Translations under genes and position numbers: made by a program
The notes under the pieces: generated by a model
Told to the model about the DNA's origin: nothing
Database searches by the model: none
The model's input: the letters and a program-made list of their open reading frames with translations, nothing else
Origin: Irpex lacteus
Taxonomy: Eukaryota > Basidiomycota > Agaricomycetes > Polyporales > Irpicaceae
Reading direction: 5' to 3'
Assembly: GCA_001986395.2 (NCBI GenBank)
Contig: MQVO02000144.1
Coordinates: forward strand, 1-22,581
Length of the DNA stretch: 22,581 nucleotides
In this document: positions 12,211 through 22,581 of the stretch, in pieces
How positions within the stretch are numbered: position 1 is the stretch's first letter
Layout of the letters: every line of letters begins with the position of its first letter

Positions 12211-12844
12211 GTTCTGAGATGTACAAGAGAATAGACGGTGTGTCGTAGAACTTAGAAGATATGTTTGCACTGCAAGCAAGAGGACGATGAGATGGTGAGA
12301 GAAAACGAGAGAAAGCCGGAAGAGAGAAAGAGGACGAAGGAGGCTGGCGACCGACAACCCCGGTCTACCAGAGACGTATCACGTGAGCTACGCTGATGGG
12401 GGACCTGCCAGGTCTGGCCCGGGGCGATTAGCACCAGCGAGAGCCACCAATCAAACTACGACAATCTGACGCAACCTCCGACTCCAAACGGCCAAAATAT
12501 CGAGGATATTCTCAAAATATTCGGTATGTTGTGTGTTGTGGTCGGTGCAACGCCAAGGCATGCGCGTGAGAAGATGTGGCCCGACGCGCACAGCGGCAGA
12601 AAAGGCGCATGCCATCAGTAGATCAGTGGAAGCACTCAGAAAGGAAGTGTACAACTCACGTAAAACAGTCGTCGTCGAATTTGTACTTTCGGCCGGCAGG
12701 GCTCACTCTGGGGAGCAGCCTTCGCAGGCCAATAACAATGCCCACTTTAATCGTGCCTCGCACCTCTCTTCTGCCCCGCCATCTCCACACCGGACTCTCG
12801 TCGAGGTCAACGACGAGCCCGCCTGTTAGCATTAGTGAGGAAGT
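12211..12844. promoter_or_regulatory. Divergent intergenic region between the hypothetical gene and the MFS gene
   Basis: The flanking genes point away from each other, so this 634-bp stretch should hold both promoters. On the minus strand the part next to 12210 is a C/T-rich leader. A 15-bp inverted repeat lies at 12496-12510. Several open stretches overlap on both strands without family features. The MFS start at 12845 is preceded by an in-frame TGA at 12836, so no unspliced upstream extension is possible. Confidence 0.45.
12496..12510. repeat. Short inverted repeat
   Basis: AATATC and GATATT are perfect reverse complements separated by GAG. A further AATATT follows at once. It lies inside the divergent promoter region, so it may be a binding site; no factor can be named. 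Confidence 0.45.
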
Positions 12845-15135
12845 ATGGGTGTCCATGAGTGCACTGAACAGGGTCATTCTCACGAACATGCCGCCAACGA
12901 CTATGGGGATGCACCGACGCCCATCTCTCCTAACGACGAGTCGCGTCCCTTTCTGAACGAGGACCTCGAGGACGCTAACAAGCTCGAGCCCCGACACGAA
13001 GATACGCCGACGCGCAGGCATGGAGTCACCCCTTTACCGAAGGCTCAGCTGGCGACACTCTGTGCAGTCAGACTTGTCGATCCCATTATGTTCACCCAGA
13101 TTTTCCCGTACGTAAATGAGATGATGGATCATCTTCACCTCACAGAAGACCGCTCGAAAACAGGCCTATACAGCGGCCTAGTGGTATGTGCTTACATCTG
13201 CGAATACTGCCCATTTGCTCATTTCCATATTATCTGCTCCACCACAGGAAAGCAGCTTTGCCGTCGCTCAATTACTTTCCATTTATCAATGGGCCCGATT
13301 GTCCGGTGAGTAAGCTTTAATCATCCGCGCACCACGCAGATCCCCCTTGGACTGCCGCTTCCCAAACACGCCTTCGGAGATCATCGCTAACTTCCACCCC
13401 CGATGTTTACAGACAAAATCGGTAGGAAGCCGGTAGTACTCGCCGGCATCGCAGGTATCGCTCTCGGCACTGTGATTATGGGTTTCTCGCAAAGTCTCTT
13501 CATGGTCCTCTTTGCTCGAAGTCTCGGTATGTGTACCTTTTTTGCATGCCGCCGCACGGCGTGGGCAGTATAGTTTGAACGTTGGTTGAACTTATCCCGT
13601 CTTGTTCCCTATGTAGCTGGACTCTTCTCTGGGAATGTTGCCGTCGTTCATTCCGTTATCGCTGAGATTACCGACCACACTAATCAACATACTGCGTTCC
13701 CTATCTATGGTCTTTGCTGGCCTCTGGGGTCCATCATAGGGTACGTTGACTATGTTATCGGTAAACTATCGACAAGACAACTCACATGCTTATTAGACCA
13801 CTCCTTGGCGGAACATTCTCCAACCCAGCCGAAAAGTTCCCTAGCCTTTTCGACAATCACATATTCAGGACTTATCCCTATCTTCTGCCGTCTCTGGTCG
13901 CTGCTTCGATCGCATTCTCCGGAGTAATATTTGGGATATTCTTCCTCGAAGAGGTTAGTGTTGTATTGCCACATATGCAGAACCACGTAAGCTAACGTTC
14001 TCTGCAGACTCTGCCCAGCAAAAAACGAAGCAGAAATGACTCTGTTTCGTCTCCCTCCTCCCCAACCTTCGACACCTTATCCGAAAAGTCCCCTCAATCC
14101 TACGGTATCAAGGATCTCCTGGCCATACCAGTAATTCGCGCGTTATGTCTTAGCGGTCTCGCGTTATCTGGAATGTAAGTCTTTATCACATCACGACCCC
14201 GCCGTACATCTCAAGAAGTCATAACTGACGGTATGCATCTGTGTGCGCCCACAGAAACACTGCATTCGACGTCATCTTCGTTCTCTACTGCTACTCACCT
14301 ATACGTACCGGTGGCCTAGCATTCACGGTACGTCCATCTACACTATACCCCCTTCCTACTTCTCACAGCGCACATACACGACAGGCAACCGAGATCGGTC
14401 TTGCGCTCGCCACCTCAGGCTCCATCTCCGCAGGCCTCCAACTCTTCTTCATGCCCTACCTCCTCCGACGCTTCGATCACGCAAAGATGTACAACACGTG
14501 CATGGGCATCTGGCCGTACGTCTATGCCCTTCTACCCGGCTTGAACGTCATCGCCAGATGGGGCGCTGTCGTCGGTGAAGTCGCCGTCCCAGGTAGTGCA
14601 GAGGGGCTGCATGTTGGGGGTGTCTCTGCTATCGTGGGTGTCACGCCGGGGACGAAGGCGTTGTTGTGGGTGGGCATTGGCGTGCTGTTGACTATGGCTA
14701 GGGTCGCTTGCCTTGGGTTCTCGTGAGTGTCTTGGTCTCGATGGGATAGACCATGGTCCATGTTATGACTTTGACGTGGTATGCTGACTTATGTTATCCC
14801 ATATCGCATTAGCGTGAGCATGATCCTTGTCAAAGACAGCACCCCACACCCCGCCGTGCTCGGGAAGACCAACGGCCTCGCACAATTCGCCATGGTACGC
14901 ACGCCCAACTCCCACCTTAATATCTCCCACTCACTCACTGACTCGCGTGGATATCTAGTGTTTCGCCAGAGCCTTCGCCCCCGCCTGCGCCTCGACTCTC
15001 TTTGCATTCTCCGTCAGCCTCTCATTCTGGCCGCTGCGCTACTTGTGGGTGTTCGTCATGGTCGGCATCGCCATCCTTGGCACCTCGCCGTCGAAGAAGA
15101 TCGCGGAGGGTATGAGGCATGCTCAGCGTCGATGA
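12845..15135 (+). CDS. Major facilitator superfamily transporter (DHA1/ZIFL-like)
   Basis: An MFS secondary transporter, probably proton-coupled and in the plasma or vacuolar membrane; substrate unknown. Ten exons: 12845-13183, 13248-13305, 13413-13526, 13617-13740, 13797-13953, 14008-14174, 14255-14327, 14385-14722, 14813-14894 and 14959-15135. These total 1629 nt, 542 aa, in frame throughout. A hydrophilic N-terminus of about 60 residues, rich in His, Asp and Glu, precedes TPLPKAQLATLCAVRLVDP. The loop-2/3 signature is present as WARLSDKIGRKPVVLAG, and TM5 region residues follow (GNVAVVHSVIAEITD). A central Ser-rich cytoplasmic loop (SRNDSVSSPSSPTFD) separates the two halves, as in 12-TM MFS proteins. 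NGLAQFAMCFARAFAPACAS lies near the C-terminus. The ATG context (AAGTATGG) is good. The sequence style matches the fungal group related to plant zinc-induced-facilitator-like proteins. Confidence 0.93.
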
Positions 15136-15608
15136 GCCGACTCTGTTCTCCTGCAACCTTAGAAAATAGAAGTGTGAGATAAAATGTGTGGAGGTTGTGC
15201 TACCGTGCACGACGCCCTGCATACAGCCCGCTCGAACGTTTGTATCCGTGTAAGAATATCGTCGCTGCTCCCATCCCTTGTTGTACACTCTTTTTCCCGA
15301 ATTCAGCTTACATGTTGTTCCTCTACACGATCTGTTCTCTTTGCTGTGTAGTCTGTACTTACATGTATCCTTGTGCCATAGATGTAATACTAGAATCGTT
15401 TGCTCCTTCAACGAATTACAGTTTGAAATATGCCTACCTGTTATATGTTAGCTCTGTTACCCGTCGGGCTGAGACTCAAAATTTAAGGCAGATACCCACT
15501 GAACTGCTCCCCCAGCCCATCAACTTAAAGATTGCAGTGCAAACAAACTTGTATAATTGAGTAAAAAGATGGCGGTATAATGATAACAGTCCAACATTGT
15601 ACAAAAAT
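15136..15608. other. Convergent 3' intergenic region
   Basis: This holds 473 bp between the stop codons of the MFS transporter and the acyl-CoA synthetase, which converge. It is T-rich on the plus strand for the first part, consistent with 3' UTRs. No gene or RNA was found. Confidence 0.5.
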
Positions 15609-18606
15609 CTAGAGTTTAGCAGGTTTCGACGACGGCTCAGGCAGGGTATACAACGCGTCCAACTCAGCCTTAAACTTGTTGTACGTGTCCTTGCGCTTGA
15701 TCTTCAACGTCGGTGTCAAGCATCCGTTCTCGATCGTCAGCAGCTCGTTCGTGAGGTGGATACGCTTGATCATCTCGAACCTACGGAAAACAGGCAATAC
15801 ATCTTGAGCTCACATTGAAGGACCGAGATATGATGGTTAGACTTACCCTTGCAGGCCAGCGGACTTGCCGTGCTTGTTCAGGGTGTCCATAAACTTGTTG
15901 TAGATGTCCTGGTCTTTCACTGCCTTGCTCAACGCCTCCGTATCCGTCGGCGACACCTGCTTGCCCCACACCTTACTCGCAAGCTCAGCGAGGGGCGCAG
16001 GATCGGGGATGACGACGGCGATGAGGTATGATTGGAGGGAGTCGCCGTGGACGTAGATCTGGAGGATTCCGGGGCACCCGCTGTAGAGTGACTCCACACG
16101 TTCGACGGCGACGTATTCTCCTTGTGAGAGTTTCATAATGTTCTACATGCCCCGTTGCTCTGCTTTAGATACTATGGGGGTGTTTGGAAAGAGGAGAGCG
16201 AACCTTGACACGGTCAATGATCGAGAAACGACCACATTCGTCGATGTGTGCGACATCTCCGGTATGTTGCCAGCCCTCCTCGTCGATAGCCGCCTTCGTG
16301 TTCTTCTCGTCTATGAGTACCCCATCAGTTTCCCTTCACGTCCAAGGTATGAAGGAGCTACCATACCCTTGTAGTACTCCCTGAAGCACATGTCACCGCG
16401 GACGCATATCTCGCCGCGGGGATAAGGCTTGTCCTCAGATGTGTATCCCATAGAGGGCACATCGACGAGTTTGATTTCGGCATCTGGTTGAGGAGCGCCG
16501 ACAGTGCCCGCAGCAGTCTTGTCTCCCCACCATTGACGAGTGACAGTGCCGTTGTTTTCTGTAGAGCCGTAACTAGGTTCAAGAACGTTAATGTATCAGA
16601 ACGGGCACAAGTAAAAAGTAGCCGGAATGACTCACCCCTCAATATAGTGCACGCTGAACGCGACCTTGATGAAGTTAATCGCGTTCTTGCTCATGGGTGC
16701 AGAGCCCGATGAAATCAAGCCCACGTTACCACCGAGGGCTGCGCGGACCTAACACCGAAAAGCATCAGTACTGCCTTACTCTCCTCATAGTGACCCTGAC
16801 GATCTCACCTTCTTGAACACAAGTCGATCCCATACAGGGTGGAACAACTCGCCCGTCGCATGGAACCTATCCAACTTTGCCTGCAAAGCGCGTCTGAACA
16901 ACGCTCCTTTCAATCCCGGGAGCTTCGTCGCGGCCATACCGGCCTGCACGACTCGATTGAGCACACGAGGAACGGCGTTGAAGACGTTGGGTTTGAGGAT
17001 CTGGATGTCTTCGAGCAGGAGGAGGGGGTCGCCGGACCAGTAGCCGATGCTGCCGCCTCGGGCGATAACGATGGACTCGCACATACGCTATCGGGGGTTT
17101 ACTCGAGATCAGCAATAGCGATTTTACGCGTAGAAGAAAGACGTACGCCGTAGCAGTGAGCCAAGGGGAGGAAGCCGATTGAAGTGGGTACATCGTCTTG
17201 CTCCATTCCGAACGTGTGTGCGTGAATGGAGTTGGCGACCATTCCGTGGGTCATGACCACACCTGTAAACAAGCATGTGAGGAAATACATGATAATTATG
17301 GTCGCGGCACGAACCCTTGGGTACACCGGTTGTTCCCTAAGAGAATATGAGACATGACGTCACGTAAAAATAGCTGCGCGCGAGGCTTACAGAGGTATAG
17401 CAGATAGTCGAGATGGCATCTTTGCTAGGGAAAGTAACCGCCTTTAGGTTCACCTTTCCTATCTGCTCGACTAAACAAAATATGTAAAGTGAGCATTATA
17501 CTATCGACTTCTCTATGAATCCGCTACCTTCATCGAGGTCCAAAACCTTAATACCAACAGACTGGCCCCAAGCTGTGAGGATCTTCTTCTCGTCCGCAGG
17601 AATAACATCCAGCGACACGAGGACCTTGAGCGTAGGGATCTTTGGCGCCATCTTCAAGAGTGTTGGTATATGCTGAGGCGACAGAGCACAGAGCGTCATC
17701 TCAACATGATTGATGCTGCACACGAGCGGATCTTTAGAATGCTTGACCGATCGAGAAGGATGCAGGATGTCACTTACATGTATTCTGTAACAGCCATGCC
17801 ACGCGCCATTGTCAGCGCAAGTTCAGTCACACTCGGAAACTGGGAAGAACCGAGGGGGACGTGTATAACGAATGAAACATACCGGCGGTGTCTGGTCCCA
17901 GCGTATCGTACAAGCTGACCGTTATGAAACCATACGCTTGTAGCCCCAAGTCCACAATCTGCCATTCTGTTTATCAAAGCATCATTATGTCGTGCATAGA
18001 AGGAGTAGTTAGTCACACGGCTGCCCAAGACACGGATACATATTGCCATACGCATCCAAAGGACGCGTCTACGCACCTGGGCAATTCCCGCTGTACAGCC
18101 CAACCACGTCCAATTCGTGCCCGCCAGCGGTACCGTCGCTAAACAACTTGCGCAGGCCGCTACCAACATACCTCCGACGAAGGTCTACAGTCTCCCAGTC
18201 TATCCATTCGTAGTAGTCTGCTCGCTTCAGGGGTGATTTCGAAAGTATTGGGCGTCGGCCAAACAAAGGTTGTTTGGGCGAGGGGATACGTTGCAGTCCT
18301 GACTCGAAGAACTCGACCGTGTTGTGGAACGTTTCGGGCGAGTCGAGTGTTATCAAAGGGAATGCACCTGGTAGATTATGAAGTCCTTAGTTGATTGTGT
18401 CATGTTCAAGAAGTATGCACAACATACTATGACGATAGACACCTGTTATCAATGCGATTTAAATTGAGCACGACGTGTCAGCGAACAGTATTCCCTCTAC
18501 ACATACCAGTCTGCCCCGGTCTCTTCGTCCCTGGCACCTCATACGCCTGGTTCGCGTAGTCTGCATCCTTGGGGTAATATACTGGGATTTGCTTTGGAAT
18601 AGTCAT
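15609..18606 (-). CDS. Long-chain acyl-CoA synthetase, peroxisomal type (C-terminal AKL)
   Basis: Activates long-chain fatty acids to acyl-CoA with ATP. Model of fifteen exons: 18606-18507, 18442-18428, 18367-18077, 17966-17883, 17784-17778, 17715-17528, 17470-17391, 17336-17315, 17262-17147, 17087-16809, 16748-16636, 16572-16367, 16310-16204, 16142-15847 and 15780-15609. The total is 2076 nt, 691 aa, with no frame error. Motifs in order: [20 protein letters not shown]; the AMP-binding P-loop [10 protein letters not shown] at about residue 254, split by an intron; [21 protein letters not shown] at about 432; GWQHTGD; and the fatty-acyl-CoA synthetase signature [21 protein letters not shown] (split for length: [21 protein letters not shown]). 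It ends SSKPAKL; AKL is a PTS1-type signal, suggesting a peroxisomal enzyme like yeast Faa2 that feeds beta-oxidation. Three exons are only 15, 7 and 22 nt. The 15-nt exon is inferred because it restores a GVYR-type motif, and could be optional. Confidence 0.96.
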
Positions 18607-19091
18607 CGCTGGTCGTCGTCGAGGGAAGCAAACCAAGTGAGAGTGCAGTCAAAGGGCAAGTGATGACGGTTGGGGAATAAGGAGAGAGATGCCTGTTACC
18701 CCCGGCTGAGGACTCCTTGGGGATGGAGGAAGGTGATTTCTGGCCCAGCCATCTCACATTGTGCGCCCGGTGAATTCATCAACCTACCCATCTTTCCTCC
18801 AACCGCACATTCACATGCTAGCAATGTAGCACCTCACAAAGGCGCTCGCCCGCGCCTCCCCTGGTTTTCGGAAACAAACAAGACCAATTATTGCTGTTCG
18901 ATTAGTATATAGTACATGGTGGTAGTTGATGATAGTACATGATAAGCTACAGCAGGTACATAGAGCAAGATAGAATGTTGTGGCATAAAAGGTCGTAAAG
19001 GGAGAATAGATATCGGCGGGAACGGGCGGGTGATAGCGCATTATTATCCTGGATGTCCCTTGTTCACGACATGGCGCGTACGTTATCACGT
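18607..19091. promoter_or_regulatory. Intergenic region upstream of the acyl-CoA synthetase gene
   Basis: These 485 bp lie between the PEF stop and the acyl-CoA synthetase start, with both genes on the minus strand. They hold the PEF 3' UTR and the synthetase promoter. I see no gene and did not recognise an oleate-response-like element. Confidence 0.45.
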
Positions 19092-20234
19092 TCAAGGAGC
19101 CTCGAAGAAGATCTGAATCACAGTTAGTCACCCATCTGCGGCCCGAACGCGTGGCCTAGCTTACCTTCATAAAGTCCTCATAGTTGACTGTAATGTAGCC
19201 GTCTCGGTCTGTATCGCGTCTACTCACGTATCAGTCTCACGAACAGGTAGCAGTAACTCGGTCTTACCTCTGGAAAGCTTCCGTAAGCCACTTGATAGAG
19301 ACGCAGGCCCTCACGAAACGGTCGAATGTGATTCCAGGTGCTTGCTGCCCGTATTCTGTATTCGGCAAAGATGCTAACAAAGGGATGAACTTGGTATACC
19401 AGATCTCCCCAAAAAGAAAAGGGACGTACAATACTTTTCGACGATGATAGTGTAGAGGTGTGGGCTAAGATTGTACCCAAACTGGCTGAGGGCTGCCTGC
19501 AACTCGCTTCTGTCGATAGAGTGCGAGTTATCACGATCAAAGCGTTTAAAGATCTGCTGCCACTCGAAGATGTACTTGAACAGGCCAGCGAATTCTATGC
19601 CACACGATCAGAGTAACGTCGTACATAGGCATCGAAGAACGAACCGTCAAAGGTGATAGTTCCACTGTGATCTCGGTCCTGCAAATTATCGTCCATCGTC
19701 GGTCCAAAGATGCGCAAGACGATCATTACTCACGAAGTAGTTCATCAGCATCTTCACTGTGTCCAAATCGAAGGCTGAGAGTCAAAAGAAACTCCGTCAG
19801 AACGTCTCGAACGTTCAACCTAAATGGTACATACGTTGCCAGTCCTCTGCGAAAGCCGGTCAATAGATTGCCAAAGCCAGACAATCGCAGGTGCACGTAC
19901 CATTACGAAGGGCCCTCTGTAACTCCGTAACAGAGATCGCACCACTTCGATCTGTGTCTACTTGCTGGAAGACCTGGTATAACTGATTACGGTCCATGGG
20001 CCATTGCGATGGCTGCGCAGCATTGTATGATGGCGGCTGTTGAGCGTACACCGGAGGTTGTGAATAGGAATGGGAGTGAGAATGAGAATGCGAGTGGTGA
20101 CGGTGCGGACGCGAATGCGATGAATGAGAAGAGCTATGGGATAGGGTGCCTGGCTGAGAATACGAGTAGCCAATCGATTGAGGGGGAGGAGGCTGGGCGT
20201 AGTAGCTCGAGCGGTTTGACGTGCTGTGAAACAT
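19092..20234 (-). CDS. PEF1: Penta-EF-hand (PEF) calcium-binding protein
   Basis: A member of the ALG-2/sorcin/Pef1 group, which bind Ca2+ and dock partners at membranes. Exons: 20234-19901, 19846-19835 (12 nt), 19774-19734, 19678-19645, 19594-19430, 19373-19268, 19219-19165 and 19112-19092; 768 nt, 255 aa, in frame throughout. The N-terminus is a Pro/Tyr/Gln/Ser-rich disordered tail with a His-Ser repeat, typical of PEF proteins. Five EF-hands follow: EF1 VDTDRSGAISVTEL; EF2 FDRDHSGTITFDEF; EF3 FDRDNSHSIDRSEL, in which the usual loop glycine is His; a degenerate EF4 around TEYGQQAPGITFDRF; and EF5 DTDRDGYITVNYEDF. EF1, EF2 and EF5 keep canonical Ca2+ ligands. EF2 is interrupted by introns. 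The last exon codes only IFFEAP. The upstream start is the first ATG in frame and is plausible but not proven. Confidence 0.95.
20060..20110. repeat. Low-complexity repeat coding His-Ser
   Basis: A roughly 6-bp periodic purine-rich motif (GAATGG/GAGTGA/GAATGA on the plus strand) encodes SHSHSHSHSYS on the minus strand within the PEF N-terminal tail. Such runs change length easily between strains. Confidence 0.7.
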
Positions 20235-21246
20235 CGATGCAAGCCTTGTCGCCAGGTACGAATGGAGAGAGGTTGCTGAGCAGGCTGTGGTGATTCTAGA
20301 CGCGAGTTTGACTGTTTGAGTGTAGCTGGCGAAGCAGGATGGTGGAAGTCAGGGCAAGAGCTCGACGACTGAAAGTCACAGCACCCGTGCACAGGACGTC
20401 TGAATTGGCCTGGCGGTGATACCGTGCGTTCGGAGGCGGCCTCGGCGTCTGAATGTTCGAGTCAGCGGTCCTCCAGTTGTGTGTGTGGTTTCGATGTCAG
20501 GCATTCTGGCGCACGGCTGTCAGTGTAGAGTAAGTTAGCGTGTGTAGCAATGTGAAAACATGCGAGATTAGCGGAAGGGGCAATGTTTCTATCTGGGTAG
20601 ATCGATGCAGCAAGCTCAGTGAGATGAAGCCAACATTCAGCACAAAGAGCTAGTTCGAGCACCGCAATGGGCGTGGTTCCGACCCGATTCAATTGGTTAG
20701 CGGCCTAGAAAGATATGGCCGTTATGTTATCGTTCAGTGCGCACGTCCAGCCCATAGATGAGCGTGAAAGCTCATGGAGACGCAGAGAATATTTGCAGAG
20801 ATTGCAACTTGCTGGAAAGCTTCTTTGTCGGATACATGGTGGCCGCGTCTCCTGGGTCACCTGGTTAGATCGTCGCGTCTGAAACAGGGCATAGACTGAA
20901 ACATTTGTAGCAGAGAGCAGGGAAGCGGCCACAGCTCTCCTGACCATGGCAGCAGAAATTAAATGTCGAGGTCCATGCACAACGAGAGTCTCTGCAACCA
21001 GTCTCAAATCCAGCCACTTTGAGTTGAACTAGGCTTTGCGGAACGTCGATTACTTTTTGTTGCGATCATTGATGGCGGCTCTTGCCGCTTCGGGTAACCG
21101 GTGTGATCTCCAAGCGTCCACAAAGCAGCTGCCACAGGACGACGTCCCGTTCCCGGGTCTCAGTGTACTTCGCACTTTGTTGGCGAACCACATTCAGCAA
21201 AACATCTCCTGCTTTCCACCTTTCCATTCGCTGTTGTCGGGCAAGC
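20235..21246. promoter_or_regulatory. Divergent intergenic region between the PEF and HAD genes
   Basis: The PEF gene runs left and the HAD gene runs right, so this 1-kb gap should include both promoters and leaders. Open stretches on the minus strand at 20462-20692 and 20705-21007 could be joined across a TTTCTAG acceptor near 20701. The conceptual protein shows no recognisable motif and carries scattered Cys and Arg typical of noncoding sequence. I do not call a gene. Confidence 0.45.
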
Positions 21247-22581
21247 ATGTCTTCACCGCATCTCAAAGCAGTAATATTTGATGTAGGACTTCCGTTCCTT
21301 AATGTACTCCAGTTTGACCCCAGCGTTTCCCTGGCAGATTGGCGGTGTGGTCTGCCGCAGTCCCCTCATCGCCATCGCAGAATTCGAGCGGGAACATGGC
21401 ATACCGTACAATTATATCAACTGTTCCATGTGAGTCTTGCAGCTTGCTTTGGCGCCCGAAAAAAGCAAAACGCGTGTATCTTACTGCTACCATTACGACA
21501 GTACCCGGAGAGGTTCGAATGGGGCTTGGCAAAGGTTCGAACGCGGCGAGATACCACTACTCACGTTCTACGACCAATTTGGCCGTGATTTGTCGGACAC
21601 CGCACTCGGAAATACATGGTACCACGAGTATTGCAAGCAACGAGGCATAGGTGTGTATGTGGTAGTGATCCACGCCTTTTCGAAGCCCAAGGGACACCAA
21701 AGTTCATCCACCTTTCTCCTTATGCCCAGAATGTCCGCAACTTCCACAAAGTCTGAACATCGACGGAAGAGAGGTCATCCACTGTTCCTAGTCCATGAGA
21801 TGCGCGCATTCCTTGGCTGACGACAGTCTCGCGACAGTTGTTCGGAATGATGATGCGGAAATCGCAGAGCTACGACGACCGCGTAGTAGAGGCTATACGA
21901 CGTATCCGAGGTGCCCATCGCTATCCTCAACTCTCTGCCCCTGTGACATTCAGTTGACAAGTGCGATCTATACTCAGCGGCTGGAAAATGGCGGGTTATC
22001 GCACTTACGAACAATTGGGCGACCGCGAACCTCGAGGCTCTCGGAGAAGGCCTGCCTGTCCCTGCAAAGTACAGCGGACTAGACTTGAAGGAGGAGATTA
22101 AGTGGTTGGGATGGGAAGAAGGAGCCGTTAGCTCACAACTGCGCGCCATGTTCGACGATTTTTGCGATTCGAGTGAGCAGGGCATGCGGTACGTATAGCC
22201 TAGCTATCTCCTTTGTTCATCACTCCGTCTCACCTGACATCCACACTGCAGGAAACCAGAACAGAGGTTCTACTTGCTAGCCTGCAAGAGAAGCAACATC
22301 GCTCCGCATGAAGCGGTGTTCCTGGATGATCTGGGAATGTAGGGACAACCTCCGTCTTGTTTGTTCTAGTCGGATATTGTCGCTAAAAAACCTTATTGGA
22401 CCAACAGCAACCTCAAGGCTGCCCGTGACCTTGGCATGGAAACGATCCGTGAGTGAAGTGGGACAGAGTTTCAATGGACGACTCATGTTGACGTTGACTA
22501 CAGACGTCCCCATTGGCGGGTTTTGGTGCCCTGAAGAAATTAGAAGAGAAGCTGGGGGTGGATCTCACCAGTGGGTTCGAA
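21247..22581 (+). CDS. HAD-superfamily hydrolase (ACAD10/epoxide hydrolase N-domain-like), 3' truncated by window
   Basis: Haloacid-dehalogenase-fold hydrolases use a nucleophilic Asp, usually as phosphatases; the substrate here is unknown. Exons: 21247-21282, 21338-21429, 21502-21650, 21730-21773, 21838-21910, 21978-22188, 22252-22338, 22408-22448 and 22504 to the edge. Motif I is AVIFDIGGVV, with the nucleophile Asp split from the rest by an intron. A helical cap follows (GAWQRFERGEIPLLTFYDQF). Motif II is VIALTNNW, the motif III Lys is in RKPEQRFY, and motif IV is FLDDLG followed by NLKAARDLGMETI. This arrangement resembles the N-terminal HAD domain of ACAD10 and soluble epoxide hydrolase, but as a stand-alone protein of about 250 aa. 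In the last exon HVPIGGF is in one frame and GALKKLEEKLGVDLTSGF in another. One T too many in the TTTT run at 22524-22527, or two missing bases, would explain it. The stop lies outside the window. Confidence 0.92.

Noticed and set aside
12252..12434. Upstream ATG and hydrophobic leader (at 12357) for the hypothetical protein
   Set aside because: The hydrophobicity follows from a C/T-rich leader sequence (Leu/Ser/Phe codons); the start at 12210 begins the more protein-like segment.
12533..12956. Plus-strand openings upstream of and overlapping the MFS start
   Set aside because: They are out of frame with the transporter and an in-frame TGA at 12836 precedes its ATG.
19958..20392. 144-codon minus-strand reading overlapping PEF exon 1
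   Set aside because: It is the shifted frame of the His-Ser and Pro-rich PEF tail; the PEF frame continues into EF-hands.
21511..21545. GGTTCGAA sequences resembling a tRNA B box
   Set aside because: They lie inside a HAD coding exon and no cloverleaf or A box is seen nearby.

Overview
The window looks like nuclear DNA of a filamentous basidiomycete, probably an agaricomycete. The genes are compact and mixed on both strands. They carry many short introns (mostly about 45-70 nt) with GT..AG ends and GTAAGT/GTACGT/GTATGT donors, and exons can be as small as 7-34 nt. The recognisable proteins resemble fungal housekeeping families. All exon models here were built by hand from splice signals and family motifs, with no alignment tool.

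Layout: (1) 1-1560, minus: YOS9/OS-9 ER lectin, 3' end beyond the window. (2) 2221-2817, plus: small protein with three AT-hooks. (3) 3615-5766, minus: kynurenine 3-monooxygenase (BNA4). (4) 6374-7720, minus: PP4-type Ser/Thr phosphatase catalytic subunit, complete at 305 aa. (5) 7991-10437: a 2.4 kb stretch with intron-like signals and open segments but no model I can close or name. (6) 11331-12210, minus: disordered Ser/Pro-rich hypothetical protein. (7) 12845-15135, plus: ten-exon major facilitator transporter, 542 aa. (8) 15609-18606, minus: peroxisomal-type long-chain acyl-CoA synthetase, 691 aa, fifteen exons, C-terminal AKL. (9) 19092-20234, minus: penta-EF-hand calcium-binding protein, 255 aa. 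(10) 21247 to the end, plus: HAD-superfamily hydrolase, 3' truncated by the window edge.

I see no operon-like or biosynthetic-cluster logic. The genes serve separate roles: ER quality control, chromatin, NAD synthesis from tryptophan, phosphatase signalling, transport, fatty-acid activation, calcium signalling and a HAD hydrolase. I did not find convincing evidence of a new biological system.

Two points stand out. Several genes (YOS9, AT-hook, BNA4, HAD) need single-base corrections, mostly at or near short homopolymers, to keep frame, while PP4, MFS, acyl-CoA synthetase and PEF splice cleanly over about 5.4 kb of coding sequence. This suggests local consensus errors, or, less likely, decay of BNA4. 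The acyl-CoA synthetase and PEF genes also contain microexons (15, 7, 22 and 12 nt) that automatic annotation would probably miss.
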